A DNA stretch of 57,004 nt, taken from contig CALQEU020000023.1 in NCBI GenBank assembly GCA_943329665.2, forward strand, positions 1-57,004. Direction: 5' to 3'. Positions 34,501-43,923 of the stretch are shown piece by piece. This DNA comes from JAJTFW01 sp903922455 (GTDB lineage: Bacteria > Bacteroidota > Bacteroidia > AKYH767-A > OLB10). Every line of letters begins with the position of its first letter. Position 1 is the stretch's first letter. The notes under the pieces were generated by a model. That model made no database searches. It worked only from the letters and a program-made list of their open reading frames with translations, and was not told the DNA's origin. Made by a program: the position numbers and the translations under genes.

Positions 34501-35453
34501 CCGTTTAGCCCAGCCCCCATAAATAAGCGCGTAGTAGAGCCTGATTGAAAGAATTCCACACCTCTAAAACCAGCTGACATATAATTATCTGAAGCCGTAG
34601 CAGAAGCAATGTTGAACTGTTGGTAGGCAGCAGAACCATAGGTAAAAATATTGGCATCGCCCGTGATATTGTCGAGTGCTAGAAAATGATACTTGGCCAA
34701 TGTAGGTGAGCCTGATGAAGTGATGTAGCTAGCCCACGCTATCCATTTACCATCGCTTGATAAATCAAGCTCGCGGGAAAACACTTCAAGGCCGGAGTAA
34801 TTATTTATTAGTGTAGCAGTCGGATATAAAGGAACTGATGAACTTACAACTCCACTATTATTTATAACTAACTTATTTATTTGACCCGAAGGGCCATTGG
34901 CTCCAGAACCGACTAAAAAATATAAAAATCGATTGCCATTAGAATTGGCTTTACCAACTGCAATTGCACCAAACTCATTTCCGAAAGGAATAAGGTCTAT
35001 TTGTGTAGTTGACACTGAAAGACTAGCCATATCTAAAACGGATTGAAATAGGCCAACTCCAATTCCTGTACCGAGACCTCCACTCGTAGTAAAAATATTA
35101 AATTTCCGCTGACAAGGGTTACTAGAATTAGTACCAAATGGAACAATTGCTATTTCAGAGCCGCCTTGTGGAATAGTACCAATTAAAGTGTTATTATAAT
35201 CATAAATACCGTCATCAGCAACATAAAAAATAAGCTCGCCAGTCCCGTTATTATCATAAAATCCATTTGCACTTTGATTAGCAGCTGCAGTAGGAGCAGT
35301 GCCCATCACAGGTGTTATGGCTAATGCACCAGGTGTTGTCGTTGTCATAAGAACTTTATGAGGAGCAATGTACCAATTGTTCATTTGTTGCTGAGAATGG
35401 CCAGTTAGGCAAATAGATATTAATAATGTAGTAAGATTGATTAATTTCATCAT
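31563..35453 (-). CDS. Large secreted T9SS protein, truncated by a premature stop in its sorting domain
   Basis: 1296 codons. A signal peptide (MMKLINLTTLLISICLTGHSQ) is followed by a propeller-like N-terminal region (about 25-390), a right-handed beta-helix-like region (about 450-880, with motifs such as NSSRIENANWG, ITLQKNNFDIGGN and GYIIEENDF), then a Cys-rich hinge (CPSHICPPPC). A helical stretch (to about 1240) and the start of a type A T9SS domain (VFVTPNPASSYTSIIYKI) come next. A TGA cuts that domain after STDQLY, removing the last ~30 residues, which in T9SS cargo carry the recognition signal. So export to the surface is probably impaired unless read through. Otherwise the frame is intact, implying a recent mutation or a sequencing error. 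Confidence 0.75.
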   Translation of the reverse strand: MMKLINLTTLLISICLTGHSQQQMNNWYIAPHKVLMTTTTPGALAITPVMGTAPTAAANQSANGFYDNNGTGELIFYVADDGIYDYNNTLIGTIPQGGSEIAIVPFGTNSSNPCQRKFNIFTTSGGLGTGIGVGLFQSVLDMASLSVSTTQIDLIPFGNEFGAIAVGKANSNGNRFLYFLVGSGANGPSGQINKLVINNSGVVSSSVPLYPTATLINNYSGLEVFSRELDLSSDGKWIAWASYITSSGSPTLAKYHFLALDNITGDANIFTYGSAAYQQFNIASATASDNYMSAGFRGVEFFQSGSTTRLFMGAGLNGIYYNNISIPFINAPVWVAGSNGTLTSTYGLSQIELAHSMNGFMYVSSGNNLPINIGAFNPSIGFPLMFAGNSFLISNPPKAAYVASPNPSSSLYTLPDQIDGQDYSLITPAAVAPVVTYNTLTFPLSGGSGQSATWIYGSNPVNNATIPIHIIHELRIKQNSTVTIKGMTFKFSPEAKVIIEEGSTLILDELSGTPTIFTSNSLTENCQINYSWQGVEVWGASSLSQIPPPAPALFKQGKLVVKNSSRIENANWGARAWKPIFPIPVTIISSGGIIQVSSYGEFRNCKVDVEFKPYENSFGGIKRANKSTFTFAKFTNSFSQYPFSAAPEHVIVEGCNGIRFTDCLFLHDGAQGMFDLQSKGIKSLNSNFVVTRNTFENLYRGIDAKRTTGTTTFSVYHSSFIDNQTGISASGINRITLQKNNFDIGGNMKTGATIQVGVSIVACSGYIIEENDFVLSGQAIPSVSNWGIITSSSGSAPNQIYKNTYTNINYGNVSQGVNRNNSFSNAIGLQYLCNVNASNDNYDFYISNKGGSNVGIATSQGNPTYPAQNSFSLSGPLFSDFNNTTSNPINYYWQSIPPTYFNAPLVNLISTASTNSCPSHICPPPCDIARLLSTVEVAQFSAMYDSAETGYLNLLYSYNQLMDGGSTNILLNQMQQEWSDDANTLRDELLARSPYLSQDVLMEAARGGVLPPAMLLMICLANPDATRRTGFLDFLQYEIPSPLPQYMINLIVASWDDGTARTAMENMLANFSVDMSTVSDKVLEDLQKKMNVDSVSQGDTTNYLAQMNYWLNRIQTLSAKYDLIENYIIAGDFLNAEIQLSQIPDNFSLSEDQTQEYNDYTNFYFFRKSLRESNSSLQNLDSAQLASLISFSKGDMNIAKSQALNALCFYYGICTEEDYSLSEGSRMMNSNAPTSLNFEADKIDASVFVTPNPASSYTSIIYKISSVNAPAILVISDITGREEIRFNLDESTDQLY

Positions 35454-35515
35454 TTGACTAATTTTAAATTATTTTTGAATAGAAATATTGATTGTTAAAT
35501 GAAAAATACAAATAG

Positions 35516-36922
35516 TTAATTTTGAATTATAATTTTTCTTGAAGCAATAATTTGATTTACAGATAACACTGCAACATAAATTCCGGAAGGGTAGGAGCTC
35601 AAATCTATTAGCTGTGCCACACCATTATTCAAAGGGCAAGAATATATTAGCTGACTGGTTATATTGTACACTTGCAGAAAAGAATCACTTTTTGGAAGTC
35701 CTTTCACTTTTACTGTAAAAATACCGGATGATGGATTGGGAAATAAATCAAATTGCAAAGCATTATTAATCTCAGCTAATCCAGTAATGGAATTTACGAG
35801 CCCTAAGCTGTCAGTTTTAATTATATATGTTCCTCCTTGAACCATTTGCGCTATACCGCTTATTATAAAACCACCATCCTTTGTTTGGCGAACATAATAA
35901 CCAGTACAATTATTACTAACACCTGCATTAAATATCCTTGTCCATAAAGTATCACCTCCTGCATCTGTCTTTATAACATAGAGTCCCCGCCCAACATTAC
36001 TGTCAAACGCGCTACCTGTAATAATGTAACCACCTTCATTAGTTTGCTGAATTGAATTCGGGCCTTGGTCAGAATAAAAATTATAGTTTTTTGTCCAAAG
36101 AGTATCACCTATCGAATCTGTTTTAATAAGATAAATGTCGCTATATTGACCATTAAAAACATACGCAGCAATCGCAAAGCCACTATCGGAAGTTTGTATT
36201 ACTGTTTCCCCAGCATCTGCTTGTGATTTATCGTAATGTCTTGTCCATAAAGTATCACCATAAGTATTTGTACGGATTAAATAAATATCTGATGATGACG
36301 AGGTAATGCTTATTCCACCTGTCATGATAAAACCGCCATCAAGTGTATTGTTTATGGCACGTGAATCGTTTCCAAAGACGGCAGTATTGTAAACTTTGCT
36401 TGTTAATAAAAACCCACTATTTAAACAGGCAATAAAAAATGTTGAAGGCCAACCACCGTTGGAATAATATCCTGTAAGCCCATAAACAGTACTATTATAA
36501 ACTGAAGCCATGCTATTTGGCAAAACTGCGCTTGTCGAGCCAACACCTGCTGAAAACGACTTCGTCCATAAGGTATCCCCCAAATTATTAAGTCGATAAA
36601 GACAAGTTTTTGCATTACTAAAGTCTGAAACATTTACTATATATCCACTATCTGGAGTTTGCTCCAAATACATAGCAGCTTCCGTACCCGCTCCAAAATA
36701 AGTTTTAGCCCATTCAATAGTTCCGATGGAATCCAGTTTAACAACCACTGCATCGTTCCCATTATATGAACTCATACCACAAAATACATATCCTCCATCA
36801 AATGTTTCCTGAATGCAATTGGCAACAACGCACCCCAATGTATCAATCACCTTTTCAAAAGTATTTTGAGCCCTTGCTGTAATATTGAAGCAAAGGAAAA
36901 TCAGTAGTAATATTGTTCTCAT
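35516..36922 (-). CDS. Secreted repeat protein with T9SS type A sorting domain
   Basis: 468 residues. A signal peptide (MRTILLLIFLCFNITARAQ) precedes about six to seven ~50-residue blade repeats. Each contains a GGYI/GGFI strand and a KTDSIGDTLWTK-like loop, the pattern of Bacteroidota beta-propeller surface proteins. The type A T9SS domain begins FDLFPNPSSGIFTVKV and ends SGIYVAVLSVNQIIASRKII(IQN). The C-terminus is intact, so it should cross the outer membrane through T9SS. Function unknown. The relic at 28270-28661 is from a relative of this protein. Confidence 0.85.
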   Translation of the reverse strand: MRTILLLIFLCFNITARAQNTFEKVIDTLGCVVANCIQETFDGGYVFCGMSSYNGNDAVVVKLDSIGTIEWAKTYFGAGTEAAMYLEQTPDSGYIVNVSDFSNAKTCLYRLNNLGDTLWTKSFSAGVGSTSAVLPNSMASVYNSTVYGLTGYYSNGGWPSTFFIACLNSGFLLTSKVYNTAVFGNDSRAINNTLDGGFIMTGGISITSSSSDIYLIRTNTYGDTLWTRHYDKSQADAGETVIQTSDSGFAIAAYVFNGQYSDIYLIKTDSIGDTLWTKNYNFYSDQGPNSIQQTNEGGYIITGSAFDSNVGRGLYVIKTDAGGDTLWTRIFNAGVSNNCTGYYVRQTKDGGFIISGIAQMVQGGTYIIKTDSLGLVNSITGLAEINNALQFDLFPNPSSGIFTVKVKGLPKSDSFLQVYNITSQLIYSCPLNNGVAQLIDLSSYPSGIYVAVLSVNQIIASRKIIIQN

Positions 36923-37055
36923 TTGAAGAGGTTAATTAACATTATATAAGTATAAAGATACAAATTGACTAATTTATGTTTATGATACTCTTCAGTTCTA
37001 AAATTGACACTAACATTTTAATATAATAGGTACTGCCAAACCCCTTCCTATTATT

Positions 37056-38480
37056 TTACTCAACAACAATTTTTTCGGAATTAAAATAAGTGCCCTGCTG
37101 AACATCTAACAAATAAAACCCTTTTGAAAATGAACTAACATCAATTTTCACTTTTAATTCTTCAGCATATTTATACTCTTGACTCCATACAATTTTTCCT
37201 TGCACATCTCTTAACATCATTTGAAGCGGAGCATTGTCTTGCATTTTCAGTTCAACATTTAATTGTTGTGTAGCAGGATTTGGGTAGATGGAAGTTATCA
37301 CATCTTCTTGCTGTGCATTAATAATTCCTGTTGTTGTTCCTGTTTCAAAAGTAAAGCGAGTGGAAAAATATCCAGCCGTAGTGCCATTATAACTGCGCAC
37401 TCTCCAATAGTAACGAGTATTGGGATTTAATGCAGGAATTTGTTGCGACGTATTTGTTAATCCCGATTGATTAAAGACGGTACTTGCTCCACTAAAAGAA
37501 AAGGTTGTTGCTACTTGTAATTGATAGTTATTTGCATTTGCAATGGGTAACCAGTTAAACACAGGATTTAAAAATGTGTTGGTTGCAGAATCAACGGGAG
37601 TTACTAAAGTCACCGCCCCGGTAAGTGTGGTAAATTTCCAAACGTTTGAATAGATACTTTCGTGTCCGCCGTTTGTGGCTTTCACCCTCCAAAAATACGT
37701 AGCCGAACCAGGAAGTGTAGTGGCACTCACTGAAGATGTTCCAGATGTTTTTTCAAGTGTGATGGTGCTGAATAAAGAATCAGTAGAAAATTGAATAGTG
37801 TACATCACAGCAGTAGGCACTGCTGTCCAACTAAAAAATTGAGAATTGCTTACGTTCACTGAATTATCCGCGGGAGCAACTAATGATGGCGCTGCAGGAA
37901 CCGTATCATTCACTCCAATATAAGTAACAAACATCGAAATTTTTTGAAGTGGGATATCATTAGCATCGCGAGGAGAAAGTACGATGGTATCTACTACCGA
38001 CATCCCTGTTGTTACTTTTCCGTACACGGTATAATTTCCATCTAAAAAAGTTGCGGGTGCAACACAAATATAAAATTGAGAACTCGCGCTATTGGGATCT
38101 GTATCTCTTGCTGCCCCTAAAATTCCACGCAGGTGTCGTACTGTACTGAATTCTGCATTTACTGTTGGTTGCCAAGGTTGTCCTTGTCCCCAGGTACTCA
38201 TGGGTCCGCTAATGGTATTGGGATCTCCACCCTGAATCACAAATCCAGGAACGACACGATGAAAAGCGGTGCTGTCAAAAAATTGTGTGCCAACTAAACT
38301 ATCGAACATTTGCACATGGTTGGGTGCGATGAGTGGATACAGTTCGACTGTAAAGGTTCCTAATAAAGCGGTATCGCGATAAGTGACGATTTGATAAATA
38401 GGTTTATCGATTCCTTGAGACAGGAGATCAGAAGCTGATAAGCAAAAGAGTAGACAGAGAGAGAGTAAGCATTTTTTCAT
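37056..38480 (-). CDS. Secreted cyclophilin-type peptidylprolyl isomerase with FN3 and T9SS domains
   Basis: 474 residues. Order: signal peptide (MKKCLLSLCLLFCLSASDLLSQ); a cyclophilin domain (about 28-190) with TAFHRVVPGFVIQGGDP, SQFYICVAPATFLDGNYTVYG and GKVTTGMSVVDTI; two fibronectin-III-like modules (about 195-285 and 290-382, each with TxYFWRVK / TRYYWRVRS); and a type A T9SS domain (SIYPNPATQQLNVEL ... SKGFYLLDVQ ... SEKIVVE). The catalytic FHRV motif is present, so it can probably isomerise Xaa-Pro bonds on the cell surface or in the medium. That is an unusual place for a cyclophilin. Confidence 0.9.
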   Translation of the reverse strand: MKKCLLSLCLLFCLSASDLLSQGIDKPIYQIVTYRDTALLGTFTVELYPLIAPNHVQMFDSLVGTQFFDSTAFHRVVPGFVIQGGDPNTISGPMSTWGQGQPWQPTVNAEFSTVRHLRGILGAARDTDPNSASSQFYICVAPATFLDGNYTVYGKVTTGMSVVDTIVLSPRDANDIPLQKISMFVTYIGVNDTVPAAPSLVAPADNSVNVSNSQFFSWTAVPTAVMYTIQFSTDSLFSTITLEKTSGTSSVSATTLPGSATYFWRVKATNGGHESIYSNVWKFTTLTGAVTLVTPVDSATNTFLNPVFNWLPIANANNYQLQVATTFSFSGASTVFNQSGLTNTSQQIPALNPNTRYYWRVRSYNGTTAGYFSTRFTFETGTTTGIINAQQEDVITSIYPNPATQQLNVELKMQDNAPLQMMLRDVQGKIVWSQEYKYAEELKVKIDVSSFSKGFYLLDVQQGTYFNSEKIVVE

Positions 38481-38727
38481 GTTCTAAAAGTACTAAAATT
38501 TGAATAAAAGTCAGGACGAGAAACAAATTTTTCATCTTATCGCTTGATTCCATACATTTTACTTGGTAAGCCCGCTCTTTATTTCTCCCCTATATCTTTA
38601 AGAATAGATGCTAAAATCAAGTATAATTCGTCGTAATTACTATCCTATTTGTGGAAAAATCCAATTCAGATTCCTCGTCAGAACTTTTTTTCTTCTGGAA
38701 CGTACAAGAAGAATCTAATTTAACAAA

Positions 38728-41700
38728 ATGAAAAAGTTTACTAAAATCTTTATCAGCGTACTATTGTTGCTTCACATTTCAAATGGTGCTCAAGCGCAAT
38801 TGGATTATCCGGGAACAGTGGATACACTTACCGGTGTAGAAATGGTGTTTGATTTTTCGGCACAAGGCATTGCTAACGATTATCCGGATGCGGCTGCGCG
38901 TGCTTTTCGTGACGCTCGTGGGCAAATTCAAATGATTGCAAGCCATTATGACTGCTATCGATTAAAAGGTACCGACTTCACTACACTTTCACGCGATTAT
39001 GCTAACGGTCCTGTATATACGTCATCGTTAAATGCAAGCTATTCCAATTTCAATCAAAATTTATGGATTGCTGCTCCATATACCACTGACGGAGTAAATA
39101 TACATTCGTTAGTGCATGCAGAGTTTAATGGACCAACCACATCAAACTGGCATAATGCCATTACTTATGCTACTTCAAACGATACTGGAAAAACATATAC
39201 TCAAGTTGCTTCGCCCAATCATTTGGTGTGGGCTTTGCCTTATACCTATTTAGCGGGAAGTGGTCCGTGTGGATATTTTGGCCCGAGTAATATTGTGCAC
39301 AACCAAGCAGATGGATATTATTATTGTTTAATTAGTCTTCAAGACCGAGGAATCCAATTAACCGGGACTGGATTAATTCGCACGAATAATCTTTCGGATC
39401 CATTAAGCTGGAGAGGATGGGATGGAACAGCGTTTAATGCAACGCTTGGAAATCCGTATGCGTCTGGATTCACAGGCCCTACAGGACATACATTAGCACC
39501 TTTGAATGATTTGAATGATAACATTGGAACGATGAGTGAGAGTTTAACTTTCAACACCTACTTTAATAAATGGATGTTGGTTGGTTCCTCTCAACAAACT
39601 ATCAATGGATCCACTGTATATGGATTTTTTTATTCTCTATCTGATGATTTAATTCACTGGTCATTTCGTAAACTCATTAAGCAGATGCCAATTAGCTGGT
39701 CACAAAGCAGCTATCCAAAAGTATTATATCCATCTATCATTGATCCAACGGATACATCCAGAAACTTCACTTACAGTGGACGAGATGTTTACATGTACTA
39801 TACCAAAATGAATAGTAATACAGATCGTGATTTAGTAAGAATGAAAATTCGATTTAACAAAGAAACCATTACACCTACTTTCACTATTAATTCTACTACA
39901 GAAAATACAACCACTGCATTAGATGCAAACTATGGTGACGGCAGTGCGATTTCTCGTGTGGCTGGGAATACAACCGTTACATTACGTTCTGTTATATTAG
40001 AATCAAATGCAAGACCTCCGTATTATAATGATAGTATTTTTACTGTCAACTTTAATATTCCTGGAGCCAGTGCGCAAACGATTTCATTAAGTGCTAATTT
40101 ACCAGAAATAAAATACCCCATTTTGTTTAATGGATTTTCACAACCTGGTTCAACTGCAAATACAGCTTCATTTGGTGATCAAGTAAATTCCACGATGATG
40201 ATGAATATTAATTGCAACAACAAGAGTGGATTTTTAGTCAATGGAATAAATACAACTTTACAAGGACTTGCCATTTATAATGCATCCAATGCAGCCATTA
40301 ATATTTATGATGGAAGTGCCAATCAAGTAAAAGGATGTTTTCTTGGAATGACGAGTACGGGAATTCGAAATGCAACCTATCCCGAACTGAACATAGAAGG
40401 TATTGACATTGGAGGAAGTGGCTTAGACGCCTCACCCAATAACATCATTGGCGGCACTACAAATGCAGACCGAAATGTAATTGCCGGCGGAATCATTATT
40501 CATGGAAATGCCAGTACTGGAAATAAAATTTACGGGAATTATATTGGAACCGACATTACAGGCGATACTGCCATCGATCGAAATTCTGCGGGAATTCAGC
40601 TATATGATAGTGCATCGTACAACGAAATTGGAGGTGTAAGTGCAAATATGGGCAACTTAATTTCTGGCAATGATGATTATGGCATTGTCATGTATGGAAC
40701 TCAAACTTCTTATAATTCTGTGCTTAATAATTACATCGGTGTAAAATCTGATTTGCAAACTGCGCTCGACAATGGTTTATATTCCATCCGGATTTATTCG
40801 GGTGCACATCACAATCAAATTGGTTCATCTGCTGCAAGCAATGTAATTGGACCTGCTGCTACGGCACTCATTATAATTGATGATAGTCCATACAATACCG
40901 TACAAAACAATTTCATTGGTACCGATGCTACATTAACAACTGACTTAGGAATAAATGATGCAGCAATTGTTATTGATGGTACTCCTTCAAATTACAACAT
41001 AATTGGTGGTACAGGTATTAACGAAAGAAATATTATTGCGAATAGTTTAACAGGTATTATTACCACTAATGGTGGATATAGCAATCGTTTTTTAAGCAAT
41101 CGTTATATTAATATAGCTGAAATGGCCATTGACTTAAAAGGCGATGGAGTTAGCAACAACGACAATTTAGATCCTGATCCAACGACAGGAGCCGCTAATA
41201 ATTATTTACAAAATTTTCCAGAGATGTTTGATGCCGATAGTGTAGCTGGTGGCGTTCGAGTTTGCGGAGAATTAAATAGTAATATCAATGAAACTTTTAT
41301 TTTGCAGATTTACAAGAGTGAAAATCAAACAGCCACTACATTTGGGGCTGGTGAAGAATTGATAGGCACGATGAATGTTACGACGGCAAGCAATGGCATC
41401 GTACAATTTTCTACCATCATCAACGCGCCCGTTAACAGCGGAGAATATATTTCCATTTCTGCAACGGATAGTAGTGGAAACACTTCGGAGATTGGCGAAA
41501 ATTGGATGATCGGAAATGGAAGTAATTTAAATCCAACTTTTATATGGCTTAGCGCAACATCTATTCCTGAAAACTCTGCAATGGGAACAGTGATTGGGAC
41601 CTTTACAGGACAAGATCCTGATTTATGCGACACACATACATTTGCATTGGCAAGCGGATCGCAATCACAAGGAAATGCTTCATTTCAAATTGTAGGAAAT

Positions 41701-43599
41701 GAATTACGAGTAAATGGAAGTTATAATTTTGAAATTCAAAACAATTATAATTTACGTGTGCGATGTACGGATCAAAGTGGAGGCTACTATGAAAAAAATT
41801 GGCCTATTACTATTTCGAATGTAAATGAAGCGCCTACTAGTCTAAACATAACAGGAAATACCGTTTCAGAAAATCAACCCATCGGAACTAATGTAGGATT
41901 ATTCTCTTCGGTAGATCCAGATGCTGGCGCTACTACATTTACTTACACTTTGGTTTCAGGTACTAATAGCCAACACAATTCTTCTTTTAGCATTGTTAAT
42001 AATCAACTCAAAACGGCAGCCATATTAGATGCTGACACAACACCGCAATTATTTATTAGAGTAAGAACTACAGATGCTGGTGGTTTATATTATGAGAATA
42101 TGTTTACCATTGGAGTAACCGGAATTAATGAACCCCCTACAGGAGTAACGGCGAGTTCAAATTCGATTCCTGAAAATCTACCTTCCAATTCAACCGTGGC
42201 CGTGCTAGATGCGGTAGATCCAGATGTTGGCGATACGCATACTTATACTTTAATAACTGGAACAGGAAGCACCAACAATAATTTATTTACGATACAAGGT
42301 TCCAATTTACGTGCGATCGCACCATTTGATTTTGAGACTGCAATACTACTCTCTATTCGTGTGCGTACCGTTGATTCGCAAAGTCAAGCTTATGAAGAAG
42401 TAATTGTACTTACCGTAAGCAATGTTAATGAAGCGCCTACTAATTTGGCTATGGCAGCAAATACGACCAGTGAAAATCAGAGTATTGGAACAATGGTTTC
42501 TTCAATTTCTTCAACTGATGTGGATGCAGGAGATTCTCATACATACACATTGGTGAGTGGTGCGGGAAGTACAAATAACAATTCCTTCACGATCACTTCT
42601 GGACAACTATTCACTACAGTTGCATTAGATTATGAAACAACACCTACGATGAATATTCGAATCCGAACTACGGACGCAGGTGGATTAAGTTATGAAAAAA
42701 CACAAACGATCATATTACAAAATACGAATGATACGCCAACGGCGATCATGCTTTCTGCAAATGCGATCAATGAGAATCAAGCTACCGGAACAACCATTGG
42801 AAGCATTTCTAACACGGATCAAGATGTTGTCGACTCACATACTTATCAATTGGTTTCGGGTGCGGGTGATACACACAATGCATTATTTACGATTAACACT
42901 ACACAACTGTTAAGTGCTTCCAATTTCGATTTTGAAACACAGCCAAGCTTATCGATACGTCTACGTGTTACTGATAGTCAGGGAGCGATGTATGAATCAA
43001 TAAAAAGCATTCAAGTTAATAACATCAACGAAACTCCGTTAACCATGAGTATCAATCACGATACGATTAGTGAAAATTTACTTGCGGGAACATTAGTTGC
43101 AAATTTAACAGCGACAGATACTGATGCTAGCGACACGCATACCTATCAGTTTACTACAGGACCAGGAAGTACTGACAATGGGTCATTCACTATTTCAGGA
43201 AGCACATTAATGACTGCCCAACCTTTCGATTTCGAAACTCAAAGTATGTATTCAGTTCGAATCCGAGCAACCGATGCAGGTGGATTGAGTATTGATAGTG
43301 CCTATAGCATTAGCATAATTGACGTCAATGAATCTGTTTCATCCATCTCGGAAGCAAATGAAAGCGTTCGAATTGAACTAGCGCCCAATCCGGCACAAGA
43401 GAATTTTTCGATTCGTTCTAAAACAAAAATGGATGTTATTCGAATTTACAATGGTTTAGGTGAAATAGTTTATGATGAAAAAATAAAAGAAGTGCATCAA
43501 ACAAACATCTCTTGCAAAAATTATGCACGCGGAATGTATACGATCTTAATTATTGATTCGAACAACAATCAATATTTTAGAAAAGTGGTGTTGAATTAA
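38728..43599 (+). CDS. Giant secreted modular protein: propeller, beta-helix, six cadherin-like repeats, T9SS domain
   Basis: 1623 residues. A signal peptide (ending GAQAQ at about 24) is followed by a five-bladed-propeller-like region resembling GH43/GH-J folds (about 25-385; YFGPSNIVHNQADGYYYCLI, YSLSDDLIHWSFRKL). Next comes a parallel beta-helix (about 440-830) with repeated NxIGGTxxxxRNVI / NYIGTD motifs. Six cadherin-like repeats of about 94 residues follow (about 940-1525), each with xIxENxxxGT and DPDxGDTHTYxL calcium-site residues. The type A T9SS domain is ELAPNPAQENFSIRS ... RGMYTILII ... KVVLN. A surface adhesin or polysaccharide-binding role is likely. Whether the propeller is catalytic cannot be told. 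Confidence 0.85.
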   Translation: MKKFTKIFISVLLLLHISNGAQAQLDYPGTVDTLTGVEMVFDFSAQGIANDYPDAAARAFRDARGQIQMIASHYDCYRLKGTDFTTLSRDYANGPVYTSSLNASYSNFNQNLWIAAPYTTDGVNIHSLVHAEFNGPTTSNWHNAITYATSNDTGKTYTQVASPNHLVWALPYTYLAGSGPCGYFGPSNIVHNQADGYYYCLISLQDRGIQLTGTGLIRTNNLSDPLSWRGWDGTAFNATLGNPYASGFTGPTGHTLAPLNDLNDNIGTMSESLTFNTYFNKWMLVGSSQQTINGSTVYGFFYSLSDDLIHWSFRKLIKQMPISWSQSSYPKVLYPSIIDPTDTSRNFTYSGRDVYMYYTKMNSNTDRDLVRMKIRFNKETITPTFTINSTTENTTTALDANYGDGSAISRVAGNTTVTLRSVILESNARPPYYNDSIFTVNFNIPGASAQTISLSANLPEIKYPILFNGFSQPGSTANTASFGDQVNSTMMMNINCNNKSGFLVNGINTTLQGLAIYNASNAAINIYDGSANQVKGCFLGMTSTGIRNATYPELNIEGIDIGGSGLDASPNNIIGGTTNADRNVIAGGIIIHGNASTGNKIYGNYIGTDITGDTAIDRNSAGIQLYDSASYNEIGGVSANMGNLISGNDDYGIVMYGTQTSYNSVLNNYIGVKSDLQTALDNGLYSIRIYSGAHHNQIGSSAASNVIGPAATALIIIDDSPYNTVQNNFIGTDATLTTDLGINDAAIVIDGTPSNYNIIGGTGINERNIIANSLTGIITTNGGYSNRFLSNRYINIAEMAIDLKGDGVSNNDNLDPDPTTGAANNYLQNFPEMFDADSVAGGVRVCGELNSNINETFILQIYKSENQTATTFGAGEELIGTMNVTTASNGIVQFSTIINAPVNSGEYISISATDSSGNTSEIGENWMIGNGSNLNPTFIWLSATSIPENSAMGTVIGTFTGQDPDLCDTHTFALASGSQSQGNASFQIVGNELRVNGSYNFEIQNNYNLRVRCTDQSGGYYEKNWPITISNVNEAPTSLNITGNTVSENQPIGTNVGLFSSVDPDAGATTFTYTLVSGTNSQHNSSFSIVNNQLKTAAILDADTTPQLFIRVRTTDAGGLYYENMFTIGVTGINEPPTGVTASSNSIPENLPSNSTVAVLDAVDPDVGDTHTYTLITGTGSTNNNLFTIQGSNLRAIAPFDFETAILLSIRVRTVDSQSQAYEEVIVLTVSNVNEAPTNLAMAANTTSENQSIGTMVSSISSTDVDAGDSHTYTLVSGAGSTNNNSFTITSGQLFTTVALDYETTPTMNIRIRTTDAGGLSYEKTQTIILQNTNDTPTAIMLSANAINENQATGTTIGSISNTDQDVVDSHTYQLVSGAGDTHNALFTINTTQLLSASNFDFETQPSLSIRLRVTDSQGAMYESIKSIQVNNINETPLTMSINHDTISENLLAGTLVANLTATDTDASDTHTYQFTTGPGSTDNGSFTISGSTLMTAQPFDFETQSMYSVRIRATDAGGLSIDSAYSISIIDVNESVSSISEANESVRIELAPNPAQENFSIRSKTKMDVIRIYNGLGEIVYDEKIKEVHQTNISCKNYARGMYTILIIDSNNNQYFRKVVLN

Positions 43600-43615
43600 T
43601 TTCAGCCGAATCTAT

Positions 43616-43648
43616 CAACTACCATTGTGTAAATGACAGTGGTAGTTG
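43616..43648 (+). terminator. Intrinsic terminator after the giant T9SS gene
   Basis: CAACTACCA (43616-43624) is perfectly complementary to TGGTAGTTG (43640-43648), with a 15-nt loop and T-rich sequence after it, 17 nt past the stop codon. Confidence 0.75.
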
Positions 43649-43923
43649 TTTAAAAATTTAAGTTGCTATTTTCTATATATGGAAAGTAATAACTAGGTGG
43701 AAGGAGATTTATCAAGATAAAAAGGCATGAATTATCATTAGGAGTTGATGTGACACTACTTTTTTATGATAATTTATTTCATTTCTCCAAGTTTCTAGCA
43801 AATAAGAACCTACCAATGCTGAAGCTACGTCAGGCAGGCGCGGATGACACGGAATCGACGGATTTTCTCGGATTCATTCGCAGGATAAAAATATAAATCG
43901 TTTTACTTAGAAATATTTTTTAA
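43649..43923. other. Gene-free stretch with a degenerate ACGGATT-type repeat
   Basis: Nothing coding was found. Around 43826-43890 the sequence contains GGCGCGGATGACACGGAATC followed by related GACGGATTTTCTCGGATTCA elements. This is a decayed roughly 10-12-bp repeat of the xCGGATT type that recurs between genes in many Bacteroidota. No terminator for the minus-strand thioredoxin gene stands out. Confidence 0.45.
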
